Position numbers and translations under genes: made by a program
Source: Firmicutes bacterium CAG:194
GTDB taxonomy: Bacteria; Bacillota; Clostridia; Lachnospirales; Lachnospiraceae
Assembly: GCA_000432915.1 (NCBI GenBank)
Contig: HF995226.1
Span: 10,497 to 37,818 of the forward strand
Length of the DNA stretch: 27,322 nucleotides
Direction of reading: 5' to 3'
Notes under the pieces: generated by a model
The model's database searches: none
The model's input: the letters and a program-made list of their open reading frames with translations, nothing else
What the model was told of the DNA's origin: nothing
In this document: piece after piece, positions 25,258-27,322 of the stretch
Layout of the letters: each line of letters begins with the position of its first letter
Position numbering within the stretch: the first letter of the stretch is position 1

Positions 25258-25809
25258 ATGGCAGATCTGTTTACAAAAGAATATAATACGCGTACAAGGT
25301 TTACCCGCATGTGTATCGGGGAAGCTTTGTTTGTGTTGCTGGATCAGAAGGAATACGGGCAGATCCGTATTTCAGATATTGTAAAGCGTGCAGGCGTTTC
25401 CAGAATGACATTTTATCATTATTACGATACAAAAGAGGAGGCCGTTCAGGACTATTTCCATGAAATTGTAAAAGAATATGTCTGGGAAGTGGAGAGAAGT
25501 AAAGGAAAACTGGGGCATTTTCATGACAGAAGCAGCATTATGTATGCACTCAGCTTTTTTGATCAATACGCTGATTTCATTTTGAAAATTGTGCATGCGG
25601 GGCTGTATTCCATTGTAATAGATGCAATGAACACTTATCTGATCGAGAAGATCAGGCCGGTTTATCATATTCCGGATTATGAATTATTTTTTTACGGCGG
25701 TGCACTTTTAAATGTGTTCATTCAGTGGGAAGAGAGCGGCAAGAAAGAAACCGCTGCCCAGATCGCACAGACAATTTCCGCAGGAATCCGGACACACACA
25801 CATTCATAA
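25258..25809 (+). CDS. TetR/AcrR-family transcriptional regulator
   Basis: DNA-binding dimeric repressor-type protein of 183 residues. The N-terminal HTH (about 15-60) contains IRISDIVKRAGVSRMTFYHYY, with the family's typical YxYY recognition helix end. The C-terminal part (about 80-180) is helical and hydrophobic and probably binds a small ligand; it resembles the short clostridial TetR C-domains. AAAGGAAG lies upstream of the ATG. Being directly after the fatty acid genes on the same strand, it may regulate them or the HD-domain gene; this is inferred from position only. Confidence 0.88.
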   Translation: MADLFTKEYNTRTRFTRMCIGEALFVLLDQKEYGQIRISDIVKRAGVSRMTFYHYYDTKEEAVQDYFHEIVKEYVWEVERSKGKLGHFHDRSSIMYALSFFDQYADFILKIVHAGLYSIVIDAMNTYLIEKIRPVYHIPDYELFFYGGALLNVFIQWEESGKKETAAQIAQTISAGIRTHTHS

Positions 25810-25827
25810 TTGGAAGGATGACGAGAT

Positions 25828-26319
25828 ATGATAAAGGAAGATTTGATCGTTAAGATGACAGAGTTTAATGCCGGTGATCCAAAGAGGATCCAGCATTTTC
25901 TAAAAGTATATGAATTTGCACATGTAATAGGTATCAGGGAAGGACTGGATCCGGAGACATTACATATTCTGGAAATGGCAGCTATCCTGCATGATATCGG
26001 AATTCGTCCTTCGGAAGAAAAATACGGCAGATGCGACGGAAAGATGCAGGAGCAGGAAGGTCCTGCCTACGCAAAGGAAATACTTGCACAGTTCCCGGAG
26101 GTAACTGCGGCTGAGACTGAAAGAATCTGCTACCTGATCGCACATCACCATACATATGAGAATGTGGACGGACTGGATTACAGAATCCTTCTGGAAGCGG
26201 ATTTCCTCGTAAATGCACTGGAAGATGATCTGCCCAAGGAAGCGATCAGAAAATGCAGGGAGAATGTATTCGAAACAGAGACCGGGGTATATCTGCTGAA
26301 TACGATGTTTGGGGTGTGA
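25828..26319 (+). CDS. HD-domain metal-dependent hydrolase
   Basis: Small 163-residue phosphohydrolase of the HD superfamily, acting on nucleotides or related phosphates. Seen: His23 or His32 as the first ligand, the His55-Asp56 doublet in AAILHDIGI, a histidine cluster at 106-108 (AHHHTY) and a distal Asp125 in LLEADFLV. It is 18 bases after the TetR-type gene with GGAAGG upstream, so probably in the same transcript. The substrate cannot be deduced. Everything after its stop looks like a different, degraded region. Confidence 0.88.
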   Translation: MIKEDLIVKMTEFNAGDPKRIQHFLKVYEFAHVIGIREGLDPETLHILEMAAILHDIGIRPSEEKYGRCDGKMQEQEGPAYAKEILAQFPEVTAAETERICYLIAHHHTYENVDGLDYRILLEADFLVNALEDDLPKEAIRKCRENVFETETGVYLLNTMFGV

Positions 26320-26342
26320 TTAGAAGCGATGCAATCCGGCTA

Positions 26343-26990
26343 AAGTATATTTATTTATATAAATCAAAAGCATACAAACGAAATGATACAGCAACGATAG
26401 AGGTAGATACACTGGAATTTTCAAGGCTTGTATTAGATGGAAGAAATATTAGCTTTGAAGAACTGCCTTGTAAAGACCAGCAATTATCTTTTGAAATTTT
26501 ACATCGTAAGCTGAAAGAAAATATTCAGATTTAAACTTTCAATCAGGATACATTAAAGACATTAAACCTGTATAACAATGTAAATGGGTTTAATAATGCA
26601 GCAGGACTTTTGGCAGATAAAAATCATTTTTCGGGAATTGATATTGTTAAGTTCGGTGAGAATATCAGTATTATTCAAAAAAGAGTGACCTTTGAAAATG
26701 TATCAGTTTTAGAGGTGTATGAAAGAGCACTTATTGTGTTTAGAGACTATTACCAATATGAAATAATACAGGGCGCTGACAGAAAGATGATGGAGAAAAT
26801 ATCGGAAGCAGCTTTCAGAGTAGCAATTTATAAATCCTTAAGTAAGACGATGCTGAAACCAATAAGTGAAATTGCACCATATGTCCCATTTGGTAAATCA
26901 AAAACAACGCAGTTGTTGAAATCTATGGAAGAAAAAGGTGTGATTGCAGTTGAAGGAAAAGGTAGAGGAACAAAATATATAATTAAGTGA
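26343..26990 (+). pseudogene. Broken AlbA_2-type (Schlafen-like) DNA-binding/ATPase-related gene
   Basis: One continuous reading frame is interrupted by a single TAA at 26532-26534. The part before it reads AYKRNDTATIEVDTLEFSRL and onward; the part after continues in the same frame (TFNQDTLKTLNLYNNVNGF and onward) to a winged-helix end with KPISEIAPYVPFGKSKTTQL and the stop at 26990. The content resembles the middle and C-terminus of proteins with an N-terminal AlbA_2 domain, which is missing because the sequence starts abruptly after the HD gene. An AAA to TAA change would explain the stop. The region is visibly more AT-rich than the genes before it. Family assignment is from memory of such proteins. 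Confidence 0.75.
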
Positions 26991-27002
26991 GGGTATATAA
27001 CT

Positions 27003-27047
27003 ATGATAAAAGTACTTTTTATCTGCCACGGCACTCCAGTTTTATGA
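27003..27047 (+). pseudogene. Truncated start of a low-molecular-weight phosphotyrosine phosphatase gene
   Basis: ATG at 27003 with GAGGG upstream reads MIKVLFICHG, the usual opening of this family up to the catalytic Cys loop, then TPVL and a stop. The expected CHGNICRS active-site loop is lost after the tenth residue, so the sequence appears to switch to unrelated DNA near 27033. With only ten matching residues the assignment is tentative. Confidence 0.45.
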
Positions 27048-27201
27048 TAATGCATACCTTCGCAGACTGGGGCAACACAGGGCAGAATATAGCGGGAAGC
27101 CTTGGAATTACTACGGTTTCGACTACTAAGGCTCATGGGGGATAAGGCAGAATAGAGAGAAAAATTGGAAATATTCCTTAGCAGTAACCTACTACTAAGC
27201 G

Positions 27202-27315
27202 ATGGCAGATGTACAAGAGTTTGAACAGATAAAGCCACAATGTACCCGAAATTTCAGTCTTGCGAAGAGACTGAAAGCAACAGAAGATTTGAATTTGATG
27301 GAGGAACGATTATGA
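27202..27315 (+). CDS. Candidate 37-residue small ORF coupled to the last gene
   Basis: Frame MADVQEFEQIKPQCTRNFSL to a TGA at 27313-27315, overlapping the next ATG in the ATGA manner. It contains a basic stretch and ends NLMEERL. No clear ribosome binding site precedes it; the preceding codons reach a TAA at 27196-27198. The overlap with a well-signalled next gene favours it being real. The family is not recognised. The 211 bases between 26991 and 27201 hold, apart from the truncated gene at 27003, only short frames such as 27044-27145 without good start signals. Confidence 0.4.
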   Translation: MADVQEFEQIKPQCTRNFSLAKRLKATEDLNLMEERL

Positions 27316-27322
27316 ATAAAAA
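27312..27322 (+). CDS. Start of a gene cut by the right window edge
   Basis: ATG at 27312 with GGAGG at 27300-27304, a 7-base spacing. Only MNK and part of a fourth codon are visible, so no product can be named. Confidence 0.55.

Noticed and set aside
1..27322. CRISPR arrays, tRNA or rRNA genes, intact insertion sequences
   Set aside because: No regularly spaced repeats, no cloverleaf-like or rRNA-like sequence, and no transposase with paired terminal repeats were seen by eye.

Overview
The window reads as chromosome from a low-to-mid GC Firmicute, most likely a Lachnospiraceae-type gut Clostridium. The reasons are a clostridial type II fatty acid cluster using FabK, a FeoA-FeoB fusion, strong AGGAG-type ribosome binding sites, short intergenic gaps and Gram-positive style FtsX/ABC and CstA genes. 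The genus assignment is inference. No rRNA, tRNA, CRISPR array or intact insertion sequence was seen.

Layout. 1-1645: a NarL/LiaS-type sensor kinase, cut by the window edge, overlapping its LuxR-type response regulator. 1742-4130: a LysR regulator divergent from a sodium:neurotransmitter-type (SNF) symporter, with three dyads in the shared promoter region. 4334-7670: an ABC ATPase and a large FtsX-type permease. 7826-9310: a Lon-like AAA+ ATPase with no protease domain and an altered Walker B. 9537-11799: a small unknown protein and a CstA-family transporter. 11931-14270 (minus): FeoA-FeoB ferrous iron transporter, convergent with cstA and divergent from a MATE exporter (14516-15904). Between the MATE gene and the next operon lies a small ORF that appears frameshifted.

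16241-25196 is a nearly complete fatty acid initiation and elongation operon: fabH, fabK, fabD, fabG, fabF, accB, fabZ, accC and a fused accD-accA. Acetyl-CoA carboxylase (AccB, AccC, AccDA) makes malonyl-CoA. FabD moves malonyl to ACP, FabH starts the chain, and FabF/FabG/FabZ/FabK run the cycle. The acyl carrier protein gene, usually in such clusters, is absent here. A TetR-type regulator and an HD-domain hydrolase follow on the same strand.

26320 to the end is degraded accessory DNA. It holds a 5'-truncated AlbA_2-type gene with an in-frame stop, the first ten codons of what looks like a low-molecular-weight phosphotyrosine phosphatase ending at a junction, and a short ORF coupled to a gene that runs off the window.

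The best leads for something undescribed are the Lon-like ATPase with Asn in Walker B, the frameshifted small ORF before fabH, the AccD-AccA fusion in an operon lacking ACP, and the junction at the right end. No clearly new multi-gene system was found.
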